NCBI RefSeq assembly: GCF_002234595.1
Contig: NZ_NMUL01000012.1
Coordinates: 518,556-582,555, forward strand
Direction: 5' to 3'
DNA length: 64,000 bases
Origin: Amycolatopsis vastitatis
GTDB lineage: Bacteria > Actinomycetota > Actinomycetes > Mycobacteriales > Pseudonocardiaceae
Positions within the stretch are counted from its first letter, which is position 1. Each line of letters opens with the position of its first letter. Made by a program: the position numbers and the translations under genes. The notes beneath the pieces were generated by a model. It made no database searches. It was not told the origin of the DNA and saw only the letters and a program-made list of their open reading frames with translations. Shown here in pieces: positions 14,461 to 22,971 of this stretch.

Positions 14461-17412
14461 TCACCCGGCGCGCACCTCCAAGGTCGAGCCCGTGCGGGAC
14501 TTCCGGACCCGCAACCGCGTCGGGATGCGCTGCCGCAGCTCCTCGACGTGGGAGACCAGCCCCACCACCCGGCCGCCGGCGCGGAGCTCGTCGAGGATGT
14601 TCATGACGACGTCGAGGGTTTCGGCGTCGAGCGTGCCGAAGCCCTCGTCGACGAAGAGCGTGTCCAGCAGGGCGCCGCCGCTCTCCCCCGCGACGACGTC
14701 GGCCAGGCCCAGCGCCAGTGCCAGTGACGCGAGGAACGACTCGCCGCCCGACAGGGTCTTCGCGGGGCGGATGGTGCCCGAGTAGTCGTCCAGCACGTCG
14801 ATGCCGAGCCCGCCGCGGGTGCCGCGTGCCCCGGCCGCGTCCGAGTGCACGAACGAATACCGGCCCTGGCTCATCGTGCGCAGCCGGTGGGTGGCGGCGA
14901 CCGCGACTTCTTCGAGCCGCGCGGCCAGCACGTACGACCGCAGCGACATCTTGCGGCTGTTCTGCCCGCGCCCGTTGACGACCTCCGCGAGGGCCCGCAG
15001 TTCGGCGTACTCCGCTTCGGCCGGGGCGAGCCCGGACAGGGTCTTGCGCAGCAGGCCGGCCAGCCGGTTCAGCTCCCCGTGCTGCGCGGTGGCCGCTCGC
15101 AGGGCCGCGTACGCCGAGTCGGCGCGCGCCCGCGCCAGCTGGGCCGCGTCGGCCGCGCGGCCGACGTCCGCGACATCGTCCGGCGAGATCCCGAACAGGT
15201 CCGGCTCGGCCAGCAGCGCCCGTGCCCCCGCCGCGGCCGCCTCGGCTTCGGCGATGCCCTGCTCCAGCTTCTCGATCTGCTCGTCCGGCAGCATCGCGGC
15301 CCGCGCCTTCTTCAGGGAGGTGAATCCCTTCGCCTCGACTGCCGCCTCGACCAGCGCCCGCTGTTCGGTGACCCGCTCCCGGGCGCCGACGACTGCCGTG
15401 CGGGCCTCGGCGACCGCCTCCAGGGCCTCGGCGAGGCCGAGAAGGTGCTTCCGGCGGGCGCCGACGTCCGCGAACTCGCCTCGCCCGGCGACCAGGCGGC
15501 GTTCGCGCTCGGCCAGCCGTTCTTCCAAGGCGCGGACGTCGGTCAGGGCTTCGGTCGCCGTCTGTTCGGCCCGGCGCAGGCGCTCGGTCCGCAGCTCGGC
15601 GTCACGCTCCAGCAGCAAAACCTGCTGGCTCAGCTTCGCCCTGGCTGCCGCCTTTTCGGTGAGGACGGCGACGGTGGTCCGGGCTTCCGCCAGCTCCGCG
15701 GTGATCGACTCGGCCGTGCGCCCGGCCAGCCGTTCGATCAGCCCGGCGAGCCGTGCCTTCGCCTCCTCCAGCGCGACGACGACCCGCTGCCGCACGGCGT
15801 CCGCCGCCTGCTCGGCCTCTTCGGCGGCGCGTTCCTCGGCCGGGTCGACCAGCTCGACGTCCCGGTCGGCCTTCGCCGGGTGCTCGGCCGACCCGCACAC
15901 CGGGCACGGCGCGCCGTCCGGCAACGCGGCGGCCAGCTCGGCCGCCATCCCGTCGAGCCGCCGCTCCCGCAGGTCCAGCCGCCGCTGCCGGGCTTCCTGG
16001 TGCGCGTCGACGACTTCGCGCAGCTTCGCCTCGCCCCTTTGGACCTTTGCCCGGGCCTCGGGTAGTTCGGCCGCGTCACGGGCGACGGCTCGCAGCTCGT
16101 CGACTTTCGCCTTGGCGCCGTCGAGCTTGGCTTCGGCTTCGGCCGCTTCGAGCGCGTCCGCCCGCAGTTTGGCCAGCTGGCCGGGGATCGCGGCCAGCTC
16201 GACGGTCAGTTCCTCGACCTGCTGCCGGGCCGTGACGGCGGCGAGCTTCCGGTCGTCCCGCCGCATGATGTCGACCTGCTGCTGCTCGGCCTCGGCGACG
16301 AGTTCCGCGACCGCGCCCGCCTCTTCCCTCGCGGCGGCTGCACGCGCCTTCAGATCGCCGGTCGCCCGCGTCCCGAACTCCCGCAGCCAGGCGCCGCGGG
16401 CCTTTTCCGCCTGCTCGGCTTCGGTCAGTTCGGCGGCCCGCCGGTCCAGCAGGTCGGCCTCCACGGCGACACCGGCCGCCCGCCGCGCGGCCGCGACCTC
16501 CTGTGCCCACTCGGCGCGCTGCGGCGCCTGCTCGGTGATCTCGAGCAGGCGCAGGTGCGCGGTGCGGACCCGCCGGATCTTCTCGGCACCGGCCCGTTCT
16601 TCCTGCAGGTAGACGTCCGCCCGCTGCGCGGCCGCTCGCGCCCGTTCCTCTTCGGCCGTCACCTGCCCGACTCGGGACTCCGACTCGGCGAGCACGGTGC
16701 CGACCCACTCGGCCACGTCCGTCTCGGGCGGGTCCTGCTGCGCCTCCTGCGCGTATCGCGCCAGCAGTTCGCGCACGTCCGCCTGGCGTCCGGCCAGCTC
16801 CCGGCCACGCTCGGCCCGCAGGTCGGTGAACCAGCGTTCGACGTCGGCGAAGCGCTCGGTGCCGAACAGCCGTTCCAGCAGCTTCTCGCGCTCGGCGGTG
16901 TCCGAACGCAGGAAGCGGGCGAACTCGCCCTGCGGGAGCAGCACCACCTGGAAGAACTGGGCCGCCGTCATCCCGAGCAGCCGCTCGACGGTGCGCGCGA
17001 CCTCTTCGATCCGGATCAGGCCTTCCGGCGGCAGCCCGGCGGGCGCGGGGCCGACCCAGCTCAGCGACACCCGCGCCTGCTGGGTGGTCGTGCCCTCGCC
17101 GCGCCGCTTCGGCCGCTGGTACTCCGGGTTGCGGACGATCTTCAGCCGGTGCCCCTGCACGGTGAGCTCCAGCGCGACCTCGGTGACCTGGTCGGGGCCG
17201 GCCAGGTCACAGCGCAGCCGCTTGGCCTCGTTGCGGGCGCCAGGGACCACGCCGAACAACGCGAACGCGATCGCGTCGAGCAGCGTCGTCTTGCCCGCGC
17301 CGGTTTCGCCGTGCAGGAGGAAGAGACCGTCGGCGCCGAGCACGTCGAAGTCCACCACTTCGCGTGCGCAGTACGGCCCGAAGGCTTCGACCTCCAGCCT
17401 GTGCAGCCTCAT
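14461..17412 (-). CDS. sbcC: Exonuclease SbcC subunit (Rad50-like SMC ATPase)
   Basis: A 983-residue SMC-like ATPase. Walker A GETGAGKTTLLDAI lies at about residues 35-48; two long coiled coils flank a zinc hook CPVC (about residue 503-506, followed by GSAEHP); the C-terminal head carries the ABC signature LSGGESFLASLALALGLAD and Walker B LDTLFVDEGFGTLD. With SbcD it forms the Mre11/Rad50-type nuclease that opens hairpins and processes DNA ends. The ATG at 17412 overlaps the sbcD stop (ATGA). All ATPase motifs are intact. Confidence 0.95.
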   Translation of the reverse strand: MRLHRLEVEAFGPYCAREVVDFDVLGADGLFLLHGETGAGKTTLLDAIAFALFGVVPGARNEAKRLRCDLAGPDQVTEVALELTVQGHRLKIVRNPEYQRPKRRGEGTTTQQARVSLSWVGPAPAGLPPEGLIRIEEVARTVERLLGMTAAQFFQVVLLPQGEFARFLRSDTAEREKLLERLFGTERFADVERWFTDLRAERGRELAGRQADVRELLARYAQEAQQDPPETDVAEWVGTVLAESESRVGQVTAEEERARAAAQRADVYLQEERAGAEKIRRVRTAHLRLLEITEQAPQRAEWAQEVAAARRAAGVAVEADLLDRRAAELTEAEQAEKARGAWLREFGTRATGDLKARAAAAREEAGAVAELVAEAEQQQVDIMRRDDRKLAAVTARQQVEELTVELAAIPGQLAKLRADALEAAEAEAKLDGAKAKVDELRAVARDAAELPEARAKVQRGEAKLREVVDAHQEARQRRLDLRERRLDGMAAELAAALPDGAPCPVCGSAEHPAKADRDVELVDPAEERAAEEAEQAADAVRQRVVVALEEAKARLAGLIERLAGRTAESITAELAEARTTVAVLTEKAAARAKLSQQVLLLERDAELRTERLRRAEQTATEALTDVRALEERLAERERRLVAGRGEFADVGARRKHLLGLAEALEAVAEARTAVVGARERVTEQRALVEAAVEAKGFTSLKKARAAMLPDEQIEKLEQGIAEAEAAAAGARALLAEPDLFGISPDDVADVGRAADAAQLARARADSAYAALRAATAQHGELNRLAGLLRKTLSGLAPAEAEYAELRALAEVVNGRGQNSRKMSLRSYVLAARLEEVAVAATHRLRTMSQGRYSFVHSDAAGARGTRGGLGIDVLDDYSGTIRPAKTLSGGESFLASLALALGLADVVAGESGGALLDTLFVDEGFGTLDAETLDVVMNILDELRAGGRVVGLVSHVEELRQRIPTRLRVRKSRTGSTLEVRAG

Positions 17413-18560
17413 TTCGCGAGGGCCCCCCGGTCGGCCGCTTCCAGGGCCCGGAACAGGAGCTGCTCTTCGCTTTCGGTCGGCGGGGCGCCGCGGCAGTCGT
17501 CGAGGAAGCTGCGCGAGACCTCGATGTCGGTCCGGCCGCGGACGGCGTCGGAGTAGCGCAGCGGGGCACCGGCGTGCCCGCCCTCGGGCTCCCACTCCAG
17601 GTGCACCGCGTACGGGAAGCGCTCGCGCAGCCGCCGCATCGCGTCCACCGGACGGACCCGGTCGGTGACGGTGACCGACAGGAAGTGGCCGAGGTGTTCG
17701 TCGTGCGCCGGGTCGTTCAGGAGGTCTTCGATCTCGCCGCGGAGGGTGGCCAGCGCCCGCGGAACGGGCAGCTCGTGGCGCCGGACATCGGCGAGGCCGT
17801 CGGCGCCGAGGTCGACCAGCCAGACCGATTTCCGTTGCCGGGCTTCGGAAAACGAGTACGCCAGCGGACTCCCGGAGTACCGCAGGTGCTCGGCGAGCGT
17901 CTGCGGGCCGTGGAGGTGGCCGAGCGCCACGTAGTCGACGCCGTCGAAGACCGAGCCGGGCACCTGCTCGACCCCGCCGACCGCGATCGTGCGCTCGGAC
18001 TCCGTCGGCTCGCCGCCGGTGACGAACGCGTGCGCGAGGACGACCGACCGGACGCCGGGCCGGGTTTCGAGGTCCGCGCGGACGCGGCGCATGGCCTCGG
18101 TGAGCACGCCGGTGTGGCCGCGCGCGTCCGGCACGCCCAGCGCGTGCCGGGCGGGTTCCGGTTCCAGGTAAGGGATGCCGTAGACGGCGACCGGGCCGTG
18201 GTCGTCTTCGAACAGCACCGGCTCGGCCAGCCCGCCGACGGTGGTGCGCAGGTGCAGGCCGCCGGCCGCGGCGAACTCCGCGAAGGCGCCGAGGCGGGGC
18301 GCGGAGTCGTGGTTGCCCGGCGTGACAACGAGTTGCGCGCCGGCCGCGCGGATGCGGGTGCCGGCCGCGGTGGCCACCCGCACGGCTTCGGCCGAGGGCA
18401 CCGCGCGGTCGTAGATGTCGCCTGCCACCAGGACGGCGTCGATCGCCTCGCCGGCCACGAGGTCGGCGAGGTGCCCGAGCACCGCTTCCTGTTCCGCGAG
18501 CAGGTCGGCGCCGTGGAACGTGCGGCCGACGTGCCAGTCGGAGGTGTGCAGGAATCTCAC
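17409..18560 (-). CDS. sbcD: Exonuclease SbcD subunit (Mre11-like)
   Basis: A 383-residue calcineurin-like phosphoesterase with the nuclease metal motifs in order: HTSDWHVGR, AGDIYDR, PGNHDS, AHAF and ALGHLHG. It pairs with SbcC encoded immediately downstream. The GTG at 18560 was chosen because VRFLHTSDWH is the standard N-terminus of the family; a -10-like TACCTT lies 7 bp before it, giving a probably leaderless message. A half-matching SOS-type box lies further upstream between sbcD and rmuC. Confidence 0.93.
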   Translation of the reverse strand: MRFLHTSDWHVGRTFHGADLLAEQEAVLGHLADLVAGEAIDAVLVAGDIYDRAVPSAEAVRVATAAGTRIRAAGAQLVVTPGNHDSAPRLGAFAEFAAAGGLHLRTTVGGLAEPVLFEDDHGPVAVYGIPYLEPEPARHALGVPDARGHTGVLTEAMRRVRADLETRPGVRSVVLAHAFVTGGEPTESERTIAVGGVEQVPGSVFDGVDYVALGHLHGPQTLAEHLRYSGSPLAYSFSEARQRKSVWLVDLGADGLADVRRHELPVPRALATLRGEIEDLLNDPAHDEHLGHFLSVTVTDRVRPVDAMRRLRERFPYAVHLEWEPEGGHAGAPLRYSDAVRGRTDIEVSRSFLDDCRGAPPTESEEQLLFRALEAADRGALAK

Positions 18561-18617
18561 GGTGGCCAAGGTACGACCCGGCTCCGACGAAATCCCGCAG
18601 GCACGCCGCCGCCTCAC

Positions 18618-18633
18618 TCGAACGTGTGTACTA
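18618..18633. promoter_or_regulatory. Weak LexA (SOS) box candidate
   Basis: TCGAACGTGTGTACTA keeps the left half TCGAAC of the actinobacterial SOS box TCGAAC-N4-GTTCGA perfectly and matches 4 of 6 bases on the right. It lies between divergent sbcDC and rmuC, all DNA-repair genes. The score is marginal. Confidence 0.3.
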
Positions 18634-18787
18634 ACACGAGCGTGCCGGATCGGACACGCCCTGGGCGATTCCGGGTTCTTCGCAGGTCAGCTACCCAGAG
18701 CGACGGATCGGGTGCGATTTTTGTCGGTGGGGTCCGCCATGATGTCCCCGCGGTCCGATCCAGGCGGCCCGGGAGGGAGGAGACGAA

Positions 18788-19702
18788 GTGGCGACAGTGC
18801 TGACCACCGCGGCGATCGTGCTCGCGGTCCTGCTGCTGTTCGCCGTCGCGGTGCTGTGGCGGCTGTACCAGGACGGGATGCGCCGGGCGGACGCGGCGGC
18901 CCGGCTGGTGGCGGCCGAGCGGGCGAAGGCGGACCAGCAGCAGCTGGCGCTGCGGCGGTATGAGGTCGCGTTCGCCTCGATCAGCGGGCGCGGCGAGCTG
19001 GGCGAGCAGGTGCTGGTCGAAACGGCGCGAGCGCTCGGGCTGCGCGAGGACCTGCACTTCACGCTGCAGACGGACCTGGCGGGCGGCGGCGCGGCGAAAC
19101 CGGACATGGTGCTGCGGGTGGGCGGCGACCGCACGGTGCCGGTCGACGCGAAGGCGAGCATGGCGACGTGGTCCGAGGCGGTGGAGACCGACGACCCGGA
19201 CGAACGGATGGACGCGTTGCGCACGCACGTCCGGCAGATCCGCTCACGGGCCGCCGAGCTGGCCGGCAAGGGCTACCAGCGCTGGGCGGACGCGATCTAC
19301 GGCACGATCATGTTCGTCCCGTCCGACGCGGCGGTGGTCGCGGCACTGGACACCGACCCGGAGCTGCTGCGCTGGCTCATCGACCGCCGGGTGTTCCTGT
19401 GCGGCCCGACGGGCTTCGGGGTCCTCGCCTCGGCGGCCCTGTTCGCGGCGAGCGACCGGACCCTGGAGGCCGACGTCGAACAGGTGCGGGCGGGAGCGGC
19501 CGCGGCGCACCGGGCGGCGGGCGGCGCGGTGGAGGCGCTCAACCTGTCCAGCACGCACCTCCAGCGCTTCCTCTCGGCCCGGCGGCGGGAGCTGGAGGCC
19601 CTGGAGACGTTCCGGGCCACAGTGGCCCCGCTGACGGACGCCGCGGGGAGCCCGGCCCCGGTGCCGACGGTGCGGAAGGGGGACGAACTGGCGGCCAGCT
19701 GA
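18788..19702 (+). CDS. rmuC: RmuC-family DNA recombination protein
   Basis: A 304-residue RmuC-like protein: an N-terminal membrane helix (IVLAVLLLFAVAVLW), a short coiled region, and the PD-(D/E)XK nuclease-like core with SGRGELGEQVLVETAR, AAKPDMVLRVGG, and VPVDAKAS. RmuC restrains recombination at inverted repeats. It is shorter than the E. coli protein (475 residues), as is common in actinobacteria, because the coiled coil is short. GTG start follows GGGAGGGAGG (18771-18780). A 14-bp palindrome immediately follows the stop. Confidence 0.85.
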   Translation: MATVLTTAAIVLAVLLLFAVAVLWRLYQDGMRRADAAARLVAAERAKADQQQLALRRYEVAFASISGRGELGEQVLVETARALGLREDLHFTLQTDLAGGGAAKPDMVLRVGGDRTVPVDAKASMATWSEAVETDDPDERMDALRTHVRQIRSRAAELAGKGYQRWADAIYGTIMFVPSDAAVVAALDTDPELLRWLIDRRVFLCGPTGFGVLASAALFAASDRTLEADVEQVRAGAAAAHRAAGGAVEALNLSSTHLQRFLSARRRELEALETFRATVAPLTDAAGSPAPVPTVRKGDELAAS

Positions 19703-19716
19703 CCACCCGCGGGTGG
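19703..19716. terminator. Short palindrome directly after rmuC stop
   Basis: CCACCCGCGGGTGG is perfectly self-complementary and begins one base after the TGA. It may help end transcription but has no loop or U-tract. Confidence 0.35.
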
Positions 19717-19961
19717 CGAGGACGGGAGACGGCTTCGGTGGCGTGCGCCACCCGAGCGGCGGCCGCAGCCTGGAGCGAATCCGGCGCATGATCGGGGACA
19801 CAGCGGTTCCCGGCCATCGGCGTCCGGCGCGCTGACCAGAGCCTTCCCGGTCGGGCGCGATGGCTCCGGCGTTCGCGAGCGGCAGCAGCGATCCTCGGCC
19901 ACACCGGCACCGGCCTGGGGTGACTGGAGGGCCCGAGGAGGCCGTCACAGCGGTCACCGAC

Positions 19962-19989
19962 CCCTGCTCCGGTGACCTTCGGAGCAGGG
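19962..19989. terminator. Hairpin in the rmuC / membrane-protein gap
   Basis: 10-bp perfect arms CCCTGCTCCG and CGGAGCAGGG with an 8-nt loop, no U-tract. It lies about 260 bp after rmuC and about 90 bp before the next gene, so it could be a terminator or a 5' structure. Confidence 0.5.
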
Positions 19990-20062
19990 CCGCCGGGCCC
20001 CTGTTCGAGCGCTGTAGCCCCACGTCGGCGGCGGTGCTGGCAAGATCTTCACATCCACGAGA

Positions 20063-20068
20063 TACGGT
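20063..20068 (+). promoter_or_regulatory. -10-like TACGGT, probable leaderless start
   Basis: TACGGT ends 8 bp before the GTG at 20077, the spacing expected when transcription starts at the initiation codon. No clear -35. Confidence 0.4.
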
Positions 20069-20076
20069 GTTGTCTC

Positions 20077-21003
20077 GTGACCGCGATTCGCGATCGCCAG
20101 AGCGATCCAGATGCCGACGACGTCCCCGTGCCGTGGGATGAGCGTCCTGTCGTCGGTTCGAGGCGCGGACTGCCGTGGTGGGCGGCGGTCCTGGTCGGCC
20201 TCGGCCTGGCGATCGTAGGCGCCCTCCTGGGCAAGCCGAGCCAGGCGAACATCCCGCTGGTCTTCACCGTCTGCTACATCGCCGGGGCCGTGATCGCGGT
20301 CTGCGCGGTGCGGCGCCGCGGCCTCTTCGGGCCCATGGTGATGCCGCCGCTGGTGCTGGCCGTGACGGTGCCCGGGGTGATCCTGCTGACCTCCGGGTCC
20401 CAGGGCGACGACATGTTGACGAAGGCGTTGAACATCGGCACCCCGCTGATCAACGGCTTCCCCATGATGGCCATCACCACGGGCATCACCCTGCTGATCG
20501 GGCTCGTCCGGATCTTCCGCGAGCGCGACCCCGACGCCCCGAAGAAGATCAAGAGCGGTGCCAAGGCCGACCGCCGGCGAGCGGACGAGGACGACGAGAA
20601 GCCGTCGTCGCGCGCCGCGGCCACGTCGGCCGGGGGACGCCCGCGGCCGGCCGGTTCGAGCCGGTCCGGCCAGACTCCGCTGCCGCCGGGCGCCCGGCGC
20701 GGCCGGGAGGGCGAACCGCCTCGGCGTCCGCGTCCGCCCGCCGAGGGGGAACGCCGCACGCCCCGCCCGCCCGCCGACCGCGACCCGGGGACCCGTGGCG
20801 CCCGGAAGCCCCCGCCGTCGACCCGGCGCACGCCGCGCCCGGACGAAGGCGACCCGCGTCGCCGCGAACCGCGTGACGACGCTCCTCGGCGACGTCCGCG
20901 CCCGCCCGCGGAGGACGGCCGCGACGCTCCGCCTCGCCGTCCGTCCGGCGGACGGGGTGCCCCGCCGCGCCGGAACCGTCCTTGGGACGAAGAAGAGCGC
21001 TGA
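20077..21003 (+). CDS. DUF6542-type membrane protein with disordered tail
   Basis: A 308-residue protein. Residues about 28-145 hold four hydrophobic helices (WWAAVLVGLGLAIVGALLG ... FPMMAITTGITLLIGLVRI); residues about 165-308 are a low-complexity tail of Arg, Pro, Asp and Gly, almost certainly disordered and probably cytoplasmic. The N-terminal part matches the DUF6542 pattern of actinobacteria; function unknown. GTG at 20077 is chosen from the -10 placement and the hydrophilic lead VTAIRDRQ; longer starts upstream lack family-like sequence. A strong terminator follows. Confidence 0.7.
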   Translation: MTAIRDRQSDPDADDVPVPWDERPVVGSRRGLPWWAAVLVGLGLAIVGALLGKPSQANIPLVFTVCYIAGAVIAVCAVRRRGLFGPMVMPPLVLAVTVPGVILLTSGSQGDDMLTKALNIGTPLINGFPMMAITTGITLLIGLVRIFRERDPDAPKKIKSGAKADRRRADEDDEKPSSRAAATSAGGRPRPAGSSRSGQTPLPPGARRGREGEPPRRPRPPAEGERRTPRPPADRDPGTRGARKPPPSTRRTPRPDEGDPRRREPRDDAPRRRPRPPAEDGRDAPPRRPSGGRGAPPRRNRPWDEEER

Positions 21004-21019
21004 CGACCTGCTGAAACTG

Positions 21020-21057
21020 AAACGGCGGTCGCCTCCCGCGGGAGGCGACCGCCGTTT
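21020..21057. terminator. Bidirectional intrinsic terminator
   Basis: Perfect palindrome with 18-bp arms (21020-21037 and 21040-21057), AAA on one flank and TTTT on the other, between convergent DUF6542 and ispH genes. It ends both transcripts. Confidence 0.9.
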
Positions 21058-21068
21058 TCGTGGGGCCT

Positions 21069-22064
21069 TCAGACCTTGCGCAGTTCCTTGGGCGGTGCGA
21101 AAGAGATCTTCTCGTTGGCGGTCGTGACCTCGTCGACGTCCGCGTAGCCGCGCTCGGCGAGCCAGTCCAGCAGCTCCATGACCAGCACCTCCGGCACCGA
21201 CGCGCCCGAAGTGACACCGACCGTCGTCACGCCGGAGAGCCAGGCTTCGTCGACCTCGTGCGCGAAGTCCACCAGGTACGACGCCTTCGCCCCGGCCTTC
21301 AAAGCCACCTCGACCAGGCGCTTCGAGTTGGACGAGTTCGTCGACCCGACCACCAGGACCAGGTCGCACTCGGCCGCCATCGCCTTGACCGCGACCTGGC
21401 GGTTCGTCGTCGCGTAGCAGATGTCGTCGCTCGGCGGGTCCGCCAAGCCGGGGAAGCGCTCGCGGAGCTGGTCGACGCGCTCCATCGTCTCGTCGACCGA
21501 CAGCGTCGTCTGGGACAGCCAGATCACCTTCGACGGGTCGCGGACCTCGACCTTGTCGACGTCCTCGGCCTTGTCGACCAGCTGCACCTTGTCCGGCGCC
21601 TCGCCGGCCGTGCCCTCGACCTCTTCGTGGCCCTCGTGGCCGATCAGGAGGATGTCGTAGTCGTCCTTGGCAAACCTGTTGACCTCCTTGTGCACCTTCG
21701 TCACCAGGGGGCAGGTCGCGTCGATCGTGCGCAGGTTCCGCTCGGCCGCCTCCGTGTGCACCATCGGCGAGACGCCGTGGGCGGAGAACACCACGAGCGC
21801 GCCCTCGGGCACCTCGGACGTCTCGTCGACGAAGATCGCGCCGCGCTCGCGCAGCGTGTCGACCACGTGGCGGTTGTGGACGATCTCCTTGCGGACGTAC
21901 ACCGGGGCGCCGTAGACCTCGAGGGCCTTCTCGACGGCGATCACCGCACGGTCCACGCCCGCGCAGTAACCACGGGGTTTGGCGAGCAGCACCCGCTTGC
22001 CGGAAGCGGTTCCGGTGATCGTCGGGGTACCCGCGGGCTCGATTCCGGGACTCGCTGAACTCAT
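21069..22064 (-). CDS. ispH: 4-hydroxy-3-methylbut-2-enyl diphosphate reductase
   Basis: A 331-residue LytB/IspH iron-sulfur enzyme, last step of the MEP pathway making IPP and DMAPP. Its three cluster cysteines are visible in PRGYCAGVDRA, DATCPLVTKVH and DICYATTNRQ, with the active-site EIVHN and SAHGVSP and the TNSSNS phosphate loop. ATG at 22064 is chosen; about 20 extra N-terminal residues (ASPGIEPAGTPTITG) precede the conserved core, as is common in this order. It corresponds in place to Rv1110 (lytB2). Confidence 0.95.
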   Translation of the reverse strand: MSSASPGIEPAGTPTITGTASGKRVLLAKPRGYCAGVDRAVIAVEKALEVYGAPVYVRKEIVHNRHVVDTLRERGAIFVDETSEVPEGALVVFSAHGVSPMVHTEAAERNLRTIDATCPLVTKVHKEVNRFAKDDYDILLIGHEGHEEVEGTAGEAPDKVQLVDKAEDVDKVEVRDPSKVIWLSQTTLSVDETMERVDQLRERFPGLADPPSDDICYATTNRQVAVKAMAAECDLVLVVGSTNSSNSKRLVEVALKAGAKASYLVDFAHEVDEAWLSGVTTVGVTSGASVPEVLVMELLDWLAERGYADVDEVTTANEKISFAPPKELRKV

Positions 22065-22215
22065 GCCCCCAGGGTACGGGCAGTCCCGTGACGGCCTCGC
22101 AGTCCCTTTCGGGTGAGCTTCGTCCCCCTGCCTCGCTGTGCCAGAGGTCACGCACCGCGCCCGAACTCATCCTTTCGGTTGGGCAGGAGGGGTGGTCATG
22201 CGGCAGGCTGGACGC

Positions 22216-22971
22216 ATGAAACCATTCCCGCTCCCCCTCCGGGTCGCCGCGGGCCTCGCCGTCACCACCGCCGAGCGGGTTCGCGAACTCCCCCGGCAGC
22301 TCGCCGGCCTCCCCGTGACCGTGGCCAGCCAGGTCCTGCAGGCGTCCATGCGCGTCCAGCAGCACGTGACCGAGCTGGCGATCAAGGGCGACAACGCGCT
22401 GTCGAGCCTGCGCCCGGTCGAGGACACCCCGAGCTGGGCGACGTTCGACGAAGACGCCGAGCCCGACGTCCCGCCCGCGCGGCCGAACCTCGCGCCGGTC
22501 GCCGACGTGCCGGAGCCGCGCTCGGAAATCAACGGTCACGTTCCGTCAGTGGCCGAACTCGAAGCGGAGCTCGGTGACCCGTGGGCCGCCGAGGAACGCG
22601 CGCTCGCCGAGGACCACGCCGACGGCGAGTTCGACAGCGAAGCCGAGGAAGAACCGCCTCGCAAGCCCCAGCCCGGCACACCCAAGATCGACAAGAAGGT
22701 CAAGAGCGAGACCCCGAGGACCAGCGCCGCGGGGTACGAAGGGCCCGCCGGGCTGACCGGCTACGACCAGCTCACCCTCCCGCAGCTGCGGGCCCGGCTG
22801 CGCCAGTTCTCGATCGACCAGCTCGAGACGATCCTCGAGTACGAGCGCGCGCACGCCGACCGCTCGTCCTTCACCGGGATGCTGGCCCGCCGGATCGCCA
22901 ACGCGCGCAAGGCCGAACGAGCCAAAGCTGAGCCCCCCGAAGACAGCGGCGACGGCGCGGAAGGCCCGTGA
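22216..22971 (+). CDS. Lipid droplet-associated protein (Rv1109c-like)
   Basis: A 251-residue protein. The N-terminal 70 residues are amphipathic (PLPLRVAAGLAVTTAERVRELPRQLAGLPVT is the region; key repeats are hydrophobic/basic), followed by an acidic disordered middle (about 80-185) and a C-terminal helical SAP/Rho-N-like element (YDQLTLPQLRARLRQFSIDQLETI, about 196-225) for nucleic acid or protein contact. The family is known as lipid droplet-associated in actinobacteria. ATG at 22216 starts 4 bp... beyond a basic leader; its stop overlaps the xseA GTG, so it is the first gene of the xse operon. Confidence 0.75.
   Translation: MKPFPLPLRVAAGLAVTTAERVRELPRQLAGLPVTVASQVLQASMRVQQHVTELAIKGDNALSSLRPVEDTPSWATFDEDAEPDVPPARPNLAPVADVPEPRSEINGHVPSVAELEAELGDPWAAEERALAEDHADGEFDSEAEEEPPRKPQPGTPKIDKKVKSETPRTSAAGYEGPAGLTGYDQLTLPQLRARLRQFSIDQLETILEYERAHADRSSFTGMLARRIANARKAERAKAEPPEDSGDGAEGP

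Larger units (their letters stand above)
19703..20076. other. 374-bp gap without a convincing gene
   Basis: No frame here has good codon structure together with a start signal. Apart from the palindrome at 19703 it holds a strong hairpin at 19962-19989 and a -10-like TACGGT (20063-20068) before the next gene. Confidence 0.6.

Noticed and set aside
19954..22539. Very long reverse-strand open frame (over 850 codons) across the DUF6542 and ispH region
   Set aside because: It is the antisense shadow of real genes in GC-rich DNA: Arg/Pro/Gly-rich, no family features, and it overlaps ispH in another frame.
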